A DNA stretch of 64,000 nucleotides. It comes from JAXLWB01 sp046328715 (lineage in GTDB: Bacteria; Chloroflexota; Anaerolineae; Caldilineales; Caldilineaceae). Positions 51,777 through 61,167 of this stretch are shown piece by piece; position 1 is the first letter of the stretch; each line of letters starts with the position of its first letter. The stretch is taken from contig JAXLWB010000003.1 of assembly GCA_046328715.1 (NCBI GenBank), positions 1-64,000 of the forward strand, given 5' to 3'. The position numbers were made by a program, and so were the translations under genes. The notes beneath the pieces were generated by a model. That model made no database searches. It was not told where the DNA came from and saw only the letters and a program-made list of their open reading frames with translations.

Positions 51777-53549
51777 GTGTCATCACCGACTGGGAAGAAG
51801 CGAATCTTATACATGGAAGACAACGCCACCGCGGCCCGTTTGTTTCAAATCAAACTGGGCAACGATGGCTATCTCGTAGATATCGCTCGCGATGGCGGAG
51901 AAGGGATCGCCATGTCGCAAAAGAAACATTATGATTTGATTGCGATCGACTACAACATGCCGGTCCAGAATGGACTGCATGTGTTGCGCGAGCTGATCGC
52001 TGAGCCCGATCATCCGCCGATTATATTTGTCACGGCCCAGGAGGATGTGAGCACCGCCGTAGAAGCCATGCGCTTGGGTGCCATCGACTATGTCGTCAAG
52101 GGCCGCGGCATGGATTACTTCCAACTGTTGCCATCGGTGATTGAGCGAGCCATCGAGCGCCATGCCAAAGAGTTGCAACGCATCACCACGCTTGAGGCGC
52201 TGCAAGAGCACAATCGCAATCTCAACCTCTTGGCCGAAGTTGCGCAAACGCTCACTTCGTCCTATGACATCAGTGAAATCACCTCACAACTGGTGCGTAC
52301 CATCAGTCAGATGGTTGGCGTCAGTGGTAGTTCGGTTTGGATTTGGGAAGATGAGCCGGGTGGAAGCCTGGTTTGCGCCAGCATTTACACCGACGGTGTG
52401 CACAAACGGCCAGAAAATCTTCGTTTGCCCGCCGGCGAAGGTATTGCTGGTTATGTGGCTCGCACTGGCGAAACAGTCAACACCGCCGAAGCCCGTCACG
52501 ACCCACGTTTCGCTCCTTCGATCGACCTCTTTTTGAACTATCAAACTACGACCATGTTGGCGGTCCCCTTGCGCACCCGTAACGGGATGCAAGGGGTGTT
52601 GGAGTTGGTCAATAAGCCAGATGGGGTCTTCAATAAAAATGACCGCATCTTGACCGAAGCGCTGGCAACCTTCGCCGGCATTGCCATCGAGCATGCCCGC
52701 CTGGTACAAGAATTGCGCCAGATCGGCTCTGACCTCTATGCACGTAACGAAGAGTTGGATGCCTTTGCCCACACTGTCGCACACGACCTTAAGAATCCGA
52801 TCACTCTGGTTGTTGGTTATGCTGACATTCTGCGCGAAACCTTCGACAGCACTTCGCCGGATGAGATCCGCGAATATCTAGATACCATCTTTACGACCGG
52901 GACCAAGATGAGCAGCATCGTTGAGTCTTTGCTGCAATTGGCCGATGTGCGCGGTGCAAAGCGTATTGAGGTGGAGCCGGTTGATACCCAACCCTTGGTT
53001 GACGAGGCGCTGCGCCGGATGGAAATGTCGATTCAGCAGCACAAAGTGGTTATCAGACAGCCCGATAGCTGGCCGCTTGCGATTGGTTATGCCGCCTGGT
53101 TAGAGGAAGTGTGGTTCAATTATCTGAGCAACGCCATTAAATATGGTGGACAACCCCCGGTACTTGAGATTGGTTATGACCTCTTGCCAGATTCGATGAT
53201 CCGTTTCTGGGTAAAGGACAACGGTCATGGCTTTAATCAAGAGGATGCGGAATATATTTTTATGCCTCATGCCCGCTTGGTGCGTGGCAACTTTATTGCG
53301 GGTCATGGCTTAGGGTTGTCGATTGTGCGTCGCATTGTGGAACGACTTGGCGGTCAGGTAGGAGCGTCAAGTGAGCCAGGCAAGGGTAGCCTCTTTTGGT
53401 TTACACTGCCTGCCGATACAGAAGCCAATATGGAAGCGCTCCATAATACCATGCCAGTAGTAACGCCATCCGAAGTCCGCGCCAACCGTCGCGCCAGCCT
53501 TGCAACTGCCAATAACGACGGCGGAATTCTCGCAACGGTTGCAGAATAA
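51777..53549 (+). CDS. Response regulator-GAF-histidine kinase hybrid
   Basis: This 590-residue cytoplasmic signalling protein has an N-terminal receiver domain (1-125; phosphoacceptor Asp58 in IAIDYNMPVQNG) and a GAF domain (150-310; GEGIAGYVARTGETVN). The kinase core follows, with H-box FAHTVAHDLKNPI (His336), N-box EVWFNYLSNAIKYG and G-box GHGLGLSIVRRIVERLGG. The last 49 residues form a tail beyond the ATPase domain. Input may arrive as phosphotransfer to the receiver plus a ligand in GAF. GTG start with AGAGGTAGG upstream. Its 3' end overlaps the convergent GT2 gene. Confidence 0.92.
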   Translation: MSSPTGKKRILYMEDNATAARLFQIKLGNDGYLVDIARDGGEGIAMSQKKHYDLIAIDYNMPVQNGLHVLRELIAEPDHPPIIFVTAQEDVSTAVEAMRLGAIDYVVKGRGMDYFQLLPSVIERAIERHAKELQRITTLEALQEHNRNLNLLAEVAQTLTSSYDISEITSQLVRTISQMVGVSGSSVWIWEDEPGGSLVCASIYTDGVHKRPENLRLPAGEGIAGYVARTGETVNTAEARHDPRFAPSIDLFLNYQTTTMLAVPLRTRNGMQGVLELVNKPDGVFNKNDRILTEALATFAGIAIEHARLVQELRQIGSDLYARNEELDAFAHTVAHDLKNPITLVVGYADILRETFDSTSPDEIREYLDTIFTTGTKMSSIVESLLQLADVRGAKRIEVEPVDTQPLVDEALRRMEMSIQQHKVVIRQPDSWPLAIGYAAWLEEVWFNYLSNAIKYGGQPPVLEIGYDLLPDSMIRFWVKDNGHGFNQEDAEYIFMPHARLVRGNFIAGHGLGLSIVRRIVERLGGQVGASSEPGKGSLFWFTLPADTEANMEALHNTMPVVTPSEVRANRRASLATANNDGGILATVAE

Positions 53550-54150
53550 AGTTGTGAGGCTTCGGGCGGATACCTCTGCCCTTTAGGATTTTGGCTTCAT
53601 AGGCGGCATAAAAGCGCTGTTTGCGGTAAAACTGCGCCCAGGTTTGGTAGTTGTAGTGAATAAACGGCTGCTGCAAGTATCCTTCGCTGCCACCTACATC
53701 CACAATTTCGTGTACCTCGCGTTCGGCCACCATTTTGGCTTGTTCTCGTCGCAAAAGTCGTAACTGGTAATCAGGCGAAAAGCCCCCTGCCTTCATCTCA
53801 TAGCCCACGATAATATTTCTCCGTGGAATCCAATAGCCATTGGCCTGGGGATTGGCAACAGTCTGGCGGACCTCACGTCCCAATTCGGAGGTCACGCGCT
53901 CATCGGCATCAACAAAGAGTAGCCAGGTTGCTTCGACCCGATCGAGGGCTGCCTGGCGTTGGGCGGAATAGTTGTCAAAGGGACGGGTTAAGAGAATGGC
54001 CCCAGCTTTGCTCGCAATTTCCGCAGTCGTATCCTCACTCAGCGAGTCCAGCACGTAGACGGCATCGACATAGGGCTTGATGGAAGCGATGCAGTCGGCG
54101 ATGTGGAACGCTTCGTTCTTCGTCAAAATCACTGCAGCCAAGTTCAACAT
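53401..54150 (-). CDS. GT2 glycosyltransferase (WaaE/KdtX-like)
   Basis: This 249-residue enzyme of the 'LPS beta-glucosyl/heptosyl' GT2 branch has VILTKNEAFHIADCIASI at the start, YVLDSLSEDTTAEIA, LFVDADERV (the DxD-type motif), FSPDYQLRLLRRE and VHEIV. The C-terminus, ILQPLREFRRRYWQLQGWRDGWRGLRMALL, is the conserved membrane-associated tail of this family, so the overlap with the kinase gene on the other strand (149 bp) is real. It follows the next upstream GT2 after 6 nt and is co-transcribed with it. Confidence 0.9.
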   Translation of the reverse strand: MLNLAAVILTKNEAFHIADCIASIKPYVDAVYVLDSLSEDTTAEIASKAGAILLTRPFDNYSAQRQAALDRVEATWLLFVDADERVTSELGREVRQTVANPQANGYWIPRRNIIVGYEMKAGGFSPDYQLRLLRREQAKMVAEREVHEIVDVGGSEGYLQQPFIHYNYQTWAQFYRKQRFYAAYEAKILKGRGIRPKPHNFILQPLREFRRRYWQLQGWRDGWRGLRMALLLAWYYGALPYWLLYRQAV

Positions 54151-54156
54151 AGCGAC

Positions 54157-55182
54157 CTACCCTCTTACCAGCGCTAACACTTCGTCGTAGGCGGCCAGTT
54201 CTTCAGCAACAGCGCTACCAGAGACAATTCCTCGGGCAAAATGGCGCAGCAGTGTACGTTTGCGCCAGACCAGGTTGATTGCGAGCAGTGTACGTACGCC
54301 CCATCGTTGCAGTGCAGAATAGCGCTCGTGATGTTGGCTGTAGAAACGTAGACGGCTACGCCACAGACGCACAAACGAGACCCAGCGCATTTGTTTGCTA
54401 CTCTGACCTTCGTAATGGATAATCTGAGCGTTGGGCAACGCCAAGATCTGCCAGCCTGCATTCCAAATACGCAGACACCAATCCATCTCCTCACAGTACA
54501 TAAAGTAGCCTTCGTCCAACAACCCCACTTGCCGAATCACCTCCGTTTTGACCATCAACGCGGCCCCCAATACAAAATCCACTGGGAAGGGTGAGTTACC
54601 TTGCCACAGTGCGGCAGGATATCGACCATTGATGCCGCTGTCGTAAAGTCGATGACCGCCGGGCAAGGCCGAAACCGGGAAGAGATCGATGGCGACTTGG
54701 GCCAGTGACGGAAAGTGAAATGCCCCATGCTGAAAGGATCCATCACCGTAGCGGAGATGCGCACCACAGGCCCCTGCTTCGGGCTTGGCTTGCAGACAGG
54801 CTACCATCTGCCATAGCGCATCGCCCATGACTTGCGTGTCCGGGTTGAGGAGGATGATAAAGTGCGGAGAGCGGAGGGCAGAGGGCAGAATGGGAACTGC
54901 AAGAGATGTGTTATCGTCTTTCTGACCCATACCTAATGCTTGTAACGCCAGGTTATTGGCTCGGGTGAAACCGAGATTTTCCTGGCTAGCGATCAGGTAC
55001 ACTTGAGGGAATTCGTTACGCACCATCTCAGCACTGCGATCTCGGCTGGCGTTGTCCACGACGATGACATCAGCACTCAGTTGTGCCTGACTTTGTGCCA
55101 ACGAGACAAAGATGCTCTGTAGGCAGCGGCGCAGCAGATCACAGGTATTGTAGCTGACGATGACAATGGCAAGCTGGGGCAT
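54157..55182 (-). CDS. GT2 glycosyltransferase (WbbL rhamnosyltransferase-like)
   Basis: This 341-residue GT-A enzyme is close in layout to the one at 41431: AIVIVSYNTCDLLRRCLQSI, VIVVDNASRDRSAEMV, FIILLNPDTQV, GAALMVKTEVIRQVGLLDEGYFMYCEEMDWCLRI and a basic C-terminal helix. It probably adds a deoxyhexose or similar sugar to a lipid-linked glycan. It opens a two-gene minus-strand unit with the GT2 gene downstream. No clear Shine-Dalgarno. Confidence 0.9.
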   Translation of the reverse strand: MPQLAIVIVSYNTCDLLRRCLQSIFVSLAQSQAQLSADVIVVDNASRDRSAEMVRNEFPQVYLIASQENLGFTRANNLALQALGMGQKDDNTSLAVPILPSALRSPHFIILLNPDTQVMGDALWQMVACLQAKPEAGACGAHLRYGDGSFQHGAFHFPSLAQVAIDLFPVSALPGGHRLYDSGINGRYPAALWQGNSPFPVDFVLGAALMVKTEVIRQVGLLDEGYFMYCEEMDWCLRIWNAGWQILALPNAQIIHYEGQSSKQMRWVSFVRLWRSRLRFYSQHHERYSALQRWGVRTLLAINLVWRKRTLLRHFARGIVSGSAVAEELAAYDEVLALVRG

Positions 55183-55198
55183 AAGAGCAAGATGCGTG

Positions 55199-55258
55199 AT
55201 GCGTGACTCGTGATTCTATGATTTTTCGACAGCACTTCACGGATCACGAGTCAGGCAT
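55199..55258. repeat. Hairpin of GACTCGTGA type
   Basis: ATGCGTGACTCGTGA (55199-55213) pairs with TCACGAGTCAGGCAT (55244-55258) at 14 of 15 positions. The loop contains a further TCACGGATCACGAG, which resembles the hairpin at 40265-40318. It lies between the lipoprotein gene and the GT2 gene and may terminate the former's transcript. Confidence 0.7.
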
Positions 55259-55290
55259 CCATTTAGCACAATGACGTATTAATCTAATTC

Positions 55291-56658
55291 CTAACGCTCT
55301 GCACGCACGGTGATGCGATCAACGCTGTCATTGACAATCTCAACCGACTCGTGAATTAGGCCACCCCACCAGGTGGTGTCGGTCAAGGGTAAAACGTTGC
55401 TCACAGCATCGCGGCCAAAAATGATGCAGCCACTGACTTCAGAACGATGGTTGGGCAGCAAATACCACTGCTCCTGGCCATCAATCAGACGCTTTTCCAG
55501 ATCCTGTTGACGGCCAATTGCCCAACGATAAGGATAATCAACCCCGGTCGTGTCAAAGTTGATCCCAAAGCGGAAGACACCCGCCTGTTGGAAGAGTGAT
55601 TTATCTTTCTGCCCACTGGCATTGTAAGCAGCTTCGGCCAAGGTGTTACGGTTTTCGCCCAATTGATACTCCTGCCCTGGGAAGGGACCTGCGGTACGAA
55701 TTGGCACTGCCCCTTCGTTGACGACAATCGCCTTGAAGCAGAGTTTGCCGTCGGGTGGCACAAAAAGTTGGCGCTTGGTATCCACCTGTGGATTGCTGCC
55801 ATCGGCATAAACTGTGTACCAGTCGATCTCGCCGCCTAAGACGTCGGCCCGTGGCTTGCCCCCTTCGGTAATGGTGAGCGACTGTTGCACACGCACACTA
55901 TTACCCGCCAGATCATGCGCCTCAGCGATGACCTGGTAATCACCGTCGGGAGGCGGTTCGGCATTGAGGTCAACGCCACCGTCGTAGCTTAGGCTGAAGC
56001 CTCCCGTCTTGGTCGGCTCTTGCAGACCGAAGTCACCACTGAGCGGATATTGGATCGTCGGGTCTTCAGTGTTGATTACGTAGAGCAGCAACTTATCGAC
56101 ATCTTTGGTCAGGAAGTAGCTGACACTGACACGATCGGCGATACCATCCTGATTCGGTTGAAAAACATTGGGCACTACAGCAAAGTTCTGAATCTGCGGG
56201 ATGTTGGTATCGGCGTTCTTTAACGTGATTGTCCCTGAGACGGTGGAAGTTGCATTACTATCATCGGTAGCAGCGATGGTCCAGGTGTAATCGCCGTCGG
56301 GTAACACCTGACCCAAAATAGTCTGCGGTCCGAAACCATTGTCAACCGTCTCGGGATCATCGATCACTCCGCCCCACAGCACATTGTACTGATCGGGGCC
56401 GCGTCGTTCGCCTTTGCGAAAGTAAAACCGTTTACCAGCTGCATTCTCGAAGTAGATGTCCACCGACGCAGTGCGCCGCAAGCTATAGCTGATCGAGGTC
56501 GCATCCGTATCGCCGTCGGCATTGGGCGAGATCTGATTCGGCGCAATGCTGACATCGTAGAGCAGCGCGCCAAAGGGTAGGTCAAGCTGTCCGATGGTAC
56601 AGCCGGTTACGATCAAGGTGAGAAGTAGGGACAACAGCCAGAGATGTTTTTGTTGCAT
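55291..56658 (-). CDS. Surface lipoprotein with FlgD/Ig-like beta domains
   Basis: This 455-residue secreted lipoprotein has signal peptide LLSLLLTLIVTGC with lipidated Cys at about 19. Two repeats follow, each beginning ISPNADGDTDATSISYSLRR / FQPNQDGIADRVSVSYFLTK, the 'NADG-x-x-D' calcium-like motif of FlgD/CHU_C-type Ig domains. The C-terminal 180 residues form an unfamiliar beta-rich domain (VPPDGKLCFKAIVVNEG). The start at 56658 is the first ATG before the signal peptide; the TTG at 56712 adds no signal-like sequence. Probably an adhesive or structural envelope protein. Confidence 0.78.
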   Translation of the reverse strand: MQQKHLWLLSLLLTLIVTGCTIGQLDLPFGALLYDVSIAPNQISPNADGDTDATSISYSLRRTASVDIYFENAAGKRFYFRKGERRGPDQYNVLWGGVIDDPETVDNGFGPQTILGQVLPDGDYTWTIAATDDSNATSTVSGTITLKNADTNIPQIQNFAVVPNVFQPNQDGIADRVSVSYFLTKDVDKLLLYVINTEDPTIQYPLSGDFGLQEPTKTGGFSLSYDGGVDLNAEPPPDGDYQVIAEAHDLAGNSVRVQQSLTITEGGKPRADVLGGEIDWYTVYADGSNPQVDTKRQLFVPPDGKLCFKAIVVNEGAVPIRTAGPFPGQEYQLGENRNTLAEAAYNASGQKDKSLFQQAGVFRFGINFDTTGVDYPYRWAIGRQQDLEKRLIDGQEQWYLLPNHRSEVSGCIIFGRDAVSNVLPLTDTTWWGGLIHESVEIVNDSVDRITVRAER

Positions 56659-56759
56659 AAACGTTGGGAGTGTAGCAGATGCCAGGCAATTGTTCAAAGC
56701 GCACAGTGGCAAAGCAACAAACTATCGATGCGATCACATTGCACCGTGCCACTGTTGTG

Positions 56760-57260
56760 CTACGTGGGCGACGAAACAACGGTTAAATGGAATCTAGATC
56801 CCTCTTCCCTGACGTTGACATCCAACAACTTGCGCTTAACGTTGGGATAGAGTTCTTGCTTTCTTTCCATTAACTCTTGAATGAGCTTTTCGAAATCGTC
56901 GCTACCCTCTTTCATCACCTCACGCATCTTGCCCAATTCATCAGCACGTTCTTCCTCAGATAAGAGTGAAATATTCCAGGCAACCACGCCCATTTGCGCT
57001 AGCATCAACACTTGGTCCCGATTTTCGGCATCTTGTATAAAAGGTTGAATTACCTTTCCAAGCAATTGTGACATGGGCGTAGATCCCATCTGATTACGCA
57101 CTACCTTCAGCCCAGACAAGTGTTCGTTAGCTTGTATTTGCTGCTGCATTAAGCGCAATGGGCGTTCTGCCTCTGCCTTCTGACGTTTCTCGATTCTCTG
57201 TTTGCGCCGTGCCTCTTTTTGTTGGCGGCGTTGTGCATTCGCCAAAGTTTTTTTTGCCAT
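56760..57260 (-). CDS. Hypothetical charged helical protein
   Basis: This 166-residue protein has a very basic N-terminal helix (residues 3-38, Lys/Arg/Gln, nucleic-acid-binding in character), a Gln-rich segment, a helical core (VLMLAQMGVVAWNISLLSEEERADELG) and a more ordered C-terminus (YPNVKRKLLDVNV, RFHLTVVSS). The basic N-terminus suggests an RNA, ribosome or DNA contact. I do not recognise the family. GAGGGTACT precedes the ATG. Between cell-surface genes on the same strand, but with its own spacing (41 nt from the glycosyltransferase gene). Confidence 0.7.
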   Translation of the reverse strand: MAKKTLANAQRRQQKEARRKQRIEKRQKAEAERPLRLMQQQIQANEHLSGLKVVRNQMGSTPMSQLLGKVIQPFIQDAENRDQVLMLAQMGVVAWNISLLSEEERADELGKMREVMKEGSDDFEKLIQELMERKQELYPNVKRKLLDVNVREEGSRFHLTVVSSPT

Positions 57261-57301
57261 AGTACCCTCTTGAATCAGAAAAACCTTGATCTGTTAGTAT
57301 A

Positions 57302-60133
57302 TCACTGGCCTACTTGAATTGTGCCAAGTTCGGCGTAATCCTCTGTTTTGCTTGTCCAGAGGCGCGGCAGACGTGGTGCGCTGGCATCGTAGACCGCGGC
57401 AATTAGGCGATAGCTACCCAGTTTGGCAGGGGCTTTGAGTTGCAACTCCTGCGTTGCATAGTCCCCCACACTACTTAAGTCAGTGGGGATTGCTTGGTCG
57501 ACTTGACTGACTAGCGTGCCACTCTCATCCAGCAATTGTAGAGTCACCTTGAGCTGCCCATAGAATTGCAGTAGCTCTCCTTGCTGCCAAACCAAGGAGA
57601 GGTCGATCATACTCTCCGGTTTCACCTGCTCTGGAATCAACTTCGTTACACCAGAGAGCGCAAGTACAATCGGATCTTTCTGATCGATTGCCTGGGGACT
57701 TGCCATGAAGCCTATCCCAAATACATCAGCGAGCAAGGGTGCTGAACCTGAATGTGTTGGTGATAACACAGTGAGCGGAAGTTGTGTCAATAGTGTACGC
57801 CCCTCTCCATCGGCACTCAGTTGTAATGTTGCCACCCCAGGTACTACATCTGCGTTGATCGACACGGTCTCACTGAGCACTTGATTCAGGCGATCCTTGG
57901 TTACTTTGGACAAATGAGCCGTAGAAAAAGGCTGAGCAGCAAGTAGTTTGCCAGATTCTTGGTTGATCAGTCGCAGCCAGTAAAAGTTCTCGCCCGTCAC
58001 AGTCTGCGTCAGATACCAATGCATGTCAACCACGAGGTGTTCGCCAGCAGCAATCGAATCCTTTGCCAGTGTAGGTTGAAGAAGAACGCCTGGCAAAAGT
58101 TGAGGCCAAGTGAGCGCAGATGGATCGGCAGGACCAGGTTGCGCCTCGTGTGGTTGGTAGATGAGGTAGGATTGTTTGCCAAGCGGTGTACCGTCGGTGT
58201 CGTACACATCCAAGCCGGACAGGTCACCCTTCGGGTCAAAGACGGTCAGATAGAGTTCATAGAGATTGGGCAATGCGCCCGGATCAAGCAGATCGGCGGC
58301 AGGAATACGACCAATCACAATTTCACCAGGCCGCCAACGTCCGGTGGGATAGACATAGCTGGCTGGGCGACGTTCGCTGATTCGTTTCAACACCACTTGG
58401 GCTTGGTTGCGCACTTCTCCCGTAATCCATAGATCCTCGGGCAACTGCGGACTATCAGGGTCTCGTTGCCAGACGAGGAGCAGATCATTATTGGGTAAAG
58501 TTTCGTTGCTGCGTAAGGTAATCAGATGGCCAAAGTTATCACCATGTGGCATCGGCGCGGGCAAATCCCAGGCTGTGTCCGAATGATCTAGATCAACGTA
58601 GTGCTTGAGATGCAATTGCCAGAACTGTGCCTCAAATGGCTCTTCTTGGGCATGAAGTTCGAGCGCCAAGGGAACCATGTTGTTTGGATCCACTACGTCG
58701 TTCTGCCAATAGACGACCCATACCCCTTGTGCATCGCCCAACTGCTCACGGAAGGCACTGGCCACCGTCTCGTAATCAAGCACAGAATTGACGTCGAGGA
58801 TTTCAATATTAGGCAAGCGAATTACTGGCAGTTCTGGCGCATATTGGTGCCAAATCGGCCAGGCATGACCGCTCACCAGCACGACCTTTTCGTTGGGCTG
58901 AATGTGCTGCTTGACATAAACCGCCAACTCACGCCACTGTGCCTTGGTAAAGTCAGTTGTGAAGAACCAGTTGTTAAGTGCTTGCCGAAAGGGGACGAGC
59001 AGCACAAATAGTAACAAAAATGAGATTAGGAGATTGAGTGATTGGGAGATTTTTAGGATTCGCCAATCTCCGATCCCAAATCTCCAGTCTCCCAACCCGC
59101 CACTCCAAAGTAGCAACAATCCTGGCAGGGCAATCATGGCATAACGGGCGTTGAATTTCGGGTTGATCGAGGCCAGGGCCAGCACGCAGAACAGTGGCAG
59201 CAGCAACCAACAGAGTCCATAGAAGAGTAACCGCCATTGTCTACGTGCCAGTAAAGTCACAATCACCAGCAGCGTAATTGCCCCGTCGATGTACAGCCAA
59301 GGCATAGCGTTTGGCTCAAGCGTGGTCTCGCCGCCTACAAAGGTAATCGCAACGTGACGCAACGCTTCCCACCACTTAAACTCGCCCTGCCAATAGCTGG
59401 TGTCCACAGCCAAGCGAGTCAAAAGCGCAACCAACCAAGGGGAGTAGAGGAGCAAGATCGCAAAATGGGCATAGAAGAAGGTGGCAGGTGAACCAGACCG
59501 GCTCTTCCTGACACCAATGAGCTGTGTGAGGTAGAGAATTGCAAAGGTAAAGAGGACAAAAAAGGCGAAGTAGTGGGTATAGACTGCGGCTGTCGCGGCA
59601 AAGACATAGACAATCCACCATCTCTGTAACCCAGAGTCACCATCCACGCCGGCTTGCTGCGCTTTATACAATGCATAGCCACAGAGTACGCAGAGCGTCA
59701 CCAACATGGTGTACATGCGCACTTCCTGGCTGTAGTAGATCAACAGCGGATGCACAGCGCTCAGCCCAGCGGCAACAATTGCCGCCCCCCTTCGTTTACA
59801 TAATCCAAAGGCCAAGGCGGCCAGCAATGGTATTGTTAGCACACCAAAAAAGACCGAGGGAAAGCGCAACGTCAACTCATCCCAACTAGCCCACGGTGCC
59901 CACAGCGCAACGACGTAGTAGTAAAGCGGCGGCTGGATATCGTTGGCAGTCCATTGGGTCAGCTTCGGCAAGTTATACTCGGCAACGGTCGCCGTTACGC
60001 CTTCATCGTACCAGAGGCTCTGCGCATCCAACTTGTAGAGGCGCAGCGTCAGGGCCAGCAGGATCAGCGCGATGAGGAGCAGCCGATAAAAGACGAATAC
60101 AGTTGGCGATTGAAGCGACCCTTGACTACCCAT
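57302..60133 (-). CDS. GT-C membrane glycosyltransferase (GT39/ArnT-like) with C-terminal extracytoplasmic domain
   Basis: This 943-residue protein has some 12 transmembrane helices in the first 390 residues. The catalytic loop LDAQSLWYDEGVTATVAEY carries the Asp-Glu of GT-C enzymes, and WTANDIQPPLYYYVVALW belongs to the same module. About 550 residues of soluble beta-rich sequence follow (several Ig-like stretches: LYLTVFDPKGDLSGLDVYD, VVDMHWYLTQTVTGENFYWL). It would transfer a sugar from a polyprenyl-phosphate donor outside the membrane. The ATG at 60133 overlaps the stop of the upstream flippase-like gene (ATGGGTAG); a GTG/ATG at 60154 is an alternative. Confidence 0.85.
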   Translation of the reverse strand: MGSQGSLQSPTVFVFYRLLLIALILLALTLRLYKLDAQSLWYDEGVTATVAEYNLPKLTQWTANDIQPPLYYYVVALWAPWASWDELTLRFPSVFFGVLTIPLLAALAFGLCKRRGAAIVAAGLSAVHPLLIYYSQEVRMYTMLVTLCVLCGYALYKAQQAGVDGDSGLQRWWIVYVFAATAAVYTHYFAFFVLFTFAILYLTQLIGVRKSRSGSPATFFYAHFAILLLYSPWLVALLTRLAVDTSYWQGEFKWWEALRHVAITFVGGETTLEPNAMPWLYIDGAITLLVIVTLLARRQWRLLFYGLCWLLLPLFCVLALASINPKFNARYAMIALPGLLLLWSGGLGDWRFGIGDWRILKISQSLNLLISFLLLFVLLVPFRQALNNWFFTTDFTKAQWRELAVYVKQHIQPNEKVVLVSGHAWPIWHQYAPELPVIRLPNIEILDVNSVLDYETVASAFREQLGDAQGVWVVYWQNDVVDPNNMVPLALELHAQEEPFEAQFWQLHLKHYVDLDHSDTAWDLPAPMPHGDNFGHLITLRSNETLPNNDLLLVWQRDPDSPQLPEDLWITGEVRNQAQVVLKRISERRPASYVYPTGRWRPGEIVIGRIPAADLLDPGALPNLYELYLTVFDPKGDLSGLDVYDTDGTPLGKQSYLIYQPHEAQPGPADPSALTWPQLLPGVLLQPTLAKDSIAAGEHLVVDMHWYLTQTVTGENFYWLRLINQESGKLLAAQPFSTAHLSKVTKDRLNQVLSETVSINADVVPGVATLQLSADGEGRTLLTQLPLTVLSPTHSGSAPLLADVFGIGFMASPQAIDQKDPIVLALSGVTKLIPEQVKPESMIDLSLVWQQGELLQFYGQLKVTLQLLDESGTLVSQVDQAIPTDLSSVGDYATQELQLKAPAKLGSYRLIAAVYDASAPRLPRLWTSKTEDYAELGTIQVGQ

Positions 60134-61103
60134 CCGACATCCCCAAATAGACAAGGCCAGCCATCAACACTTCGGCGAGGGTGGTCCACAGGCGCATTGC
60201 CAATACAGCAACCAAAGCTGCACTGCTGCCTAGGATCGGCGCAGCTAGCACGGTGAAGACTCCTTCACGCACGCCTAATCCGGTTGGAGCGAACAGACTT
60301 GCCATGCCCGCAGCATGGGCAATCGGATAGAGATAGACCAACCCAGGCAACAGCGGATAGGGGCTGGACGGAAGTGAATTCACGGCCAACACGCCTGGAA
60401 TTAACGTTGCAAACACCCCGCCCCACAATAACCAACTGACAACGGTTGCACCGATGCAAAATAGCAGCCCAACGCGCGTCAATTGCATCGTCAGCGGGGG
60501 GCGCTTGATCAAACGTAAGCCCCAGTTGCAAAGCTGCGTCAGCCAGTTCGGGTTCCATAAAAGTACAGCCAACGGCACAAAGAGCGCCGCAATAAGTAGC
60601 CACACCAACATCGGAGAATGGGCAACAGGAGCACCGGTGATGGCATATTGCGCCACATACAGGGCGCAGATCGGTAAGGCAGCCAAGACACTTACCGCCT
60701 GATACATGGCAACGCTGGCCACCATCGCTTCGGGGCGCAAGCCATGCCGTTGACCGTGCAGGGCAACACTGAGCGGTTGCCAGACATTTCCGGGCACATA
60801 ACGTACAAGCATCGTTAAAAACCAGATGCGCAGCGCGTGTCGGTAATCAAACCGATTGCCGCTTAACATCTGTACCAACTGCCGCCAGACAGCCACCTCG
60901 ATCCCCCAGGCGGCACAGATAATCAGCATAGAAAAGGCCAGCCAGGCGGGATTTAGTTGCCAGTGATAGGCACGCAACTCATTCCAGCGCGAATAGATGA
61001 GGGCGACGACAAAGCCGACTGCGATCACCAGCAGGCCATTTTGTAACCAACTCTTCCACTGAAAGCGTACTTGTCTCTTTGTCAGAAGTTGACGATCCAT
61101 CAT
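60126..61103 (-). CDS. YbhN/LPG-synthase-TM family membrane protein (flippase-like)
   Basis: This 325-residue multispanning protein has eight or so transmembrane helices and the family motif FLTMLVRYVPGNVWQPLSVALHGQRHGLRPE, comparable to the N-terminal flippase domain of MprF and to AglD/UPF0104 proteins. It has no catalytic LPG-synthase domain. It probably moves lipid-linked sugars across the membrane. Its stop overlaps the start of the membrane glycosyltransferase gene, a functional pairing (carrier lipid supply plus transferase). Confidence 0.85.
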   Translation of the reverse strand: MMDRQLLTKRQVRFQWKSWLQNGLLVIAVGFVVALIYSRWNELRAYHWQLNPAWLAFSMLIICAAWGIEVAVWRQLVQMLSGNRFDYRHALRIWFLTMLVRYVPGNVWQPLSVALHGQRHGLRPEAMVASVAMYQAVSVLAALPICALYVAQYAITGAPVAHSPMLVWLLIAALFVPLAVLLWNPNWLTQLCNWGLRLIKRPPLTMQLTRVGLLFCIGATVVSWLLWGGVFATLIPGVLAVNSLPSSPYPLLPGLVYLYPIAHAAGMASLFAPTGLGVREGVFTVLAAPILGSSAALVAVLAMRLWTTLAEVLMAGLVYLGMSDG

Positions 61104-61167
61104 TTCCGGTTTAGGATGTTTATAGAATATATTATTTTCTTATTACATCATCTTACCGCGAATCATT

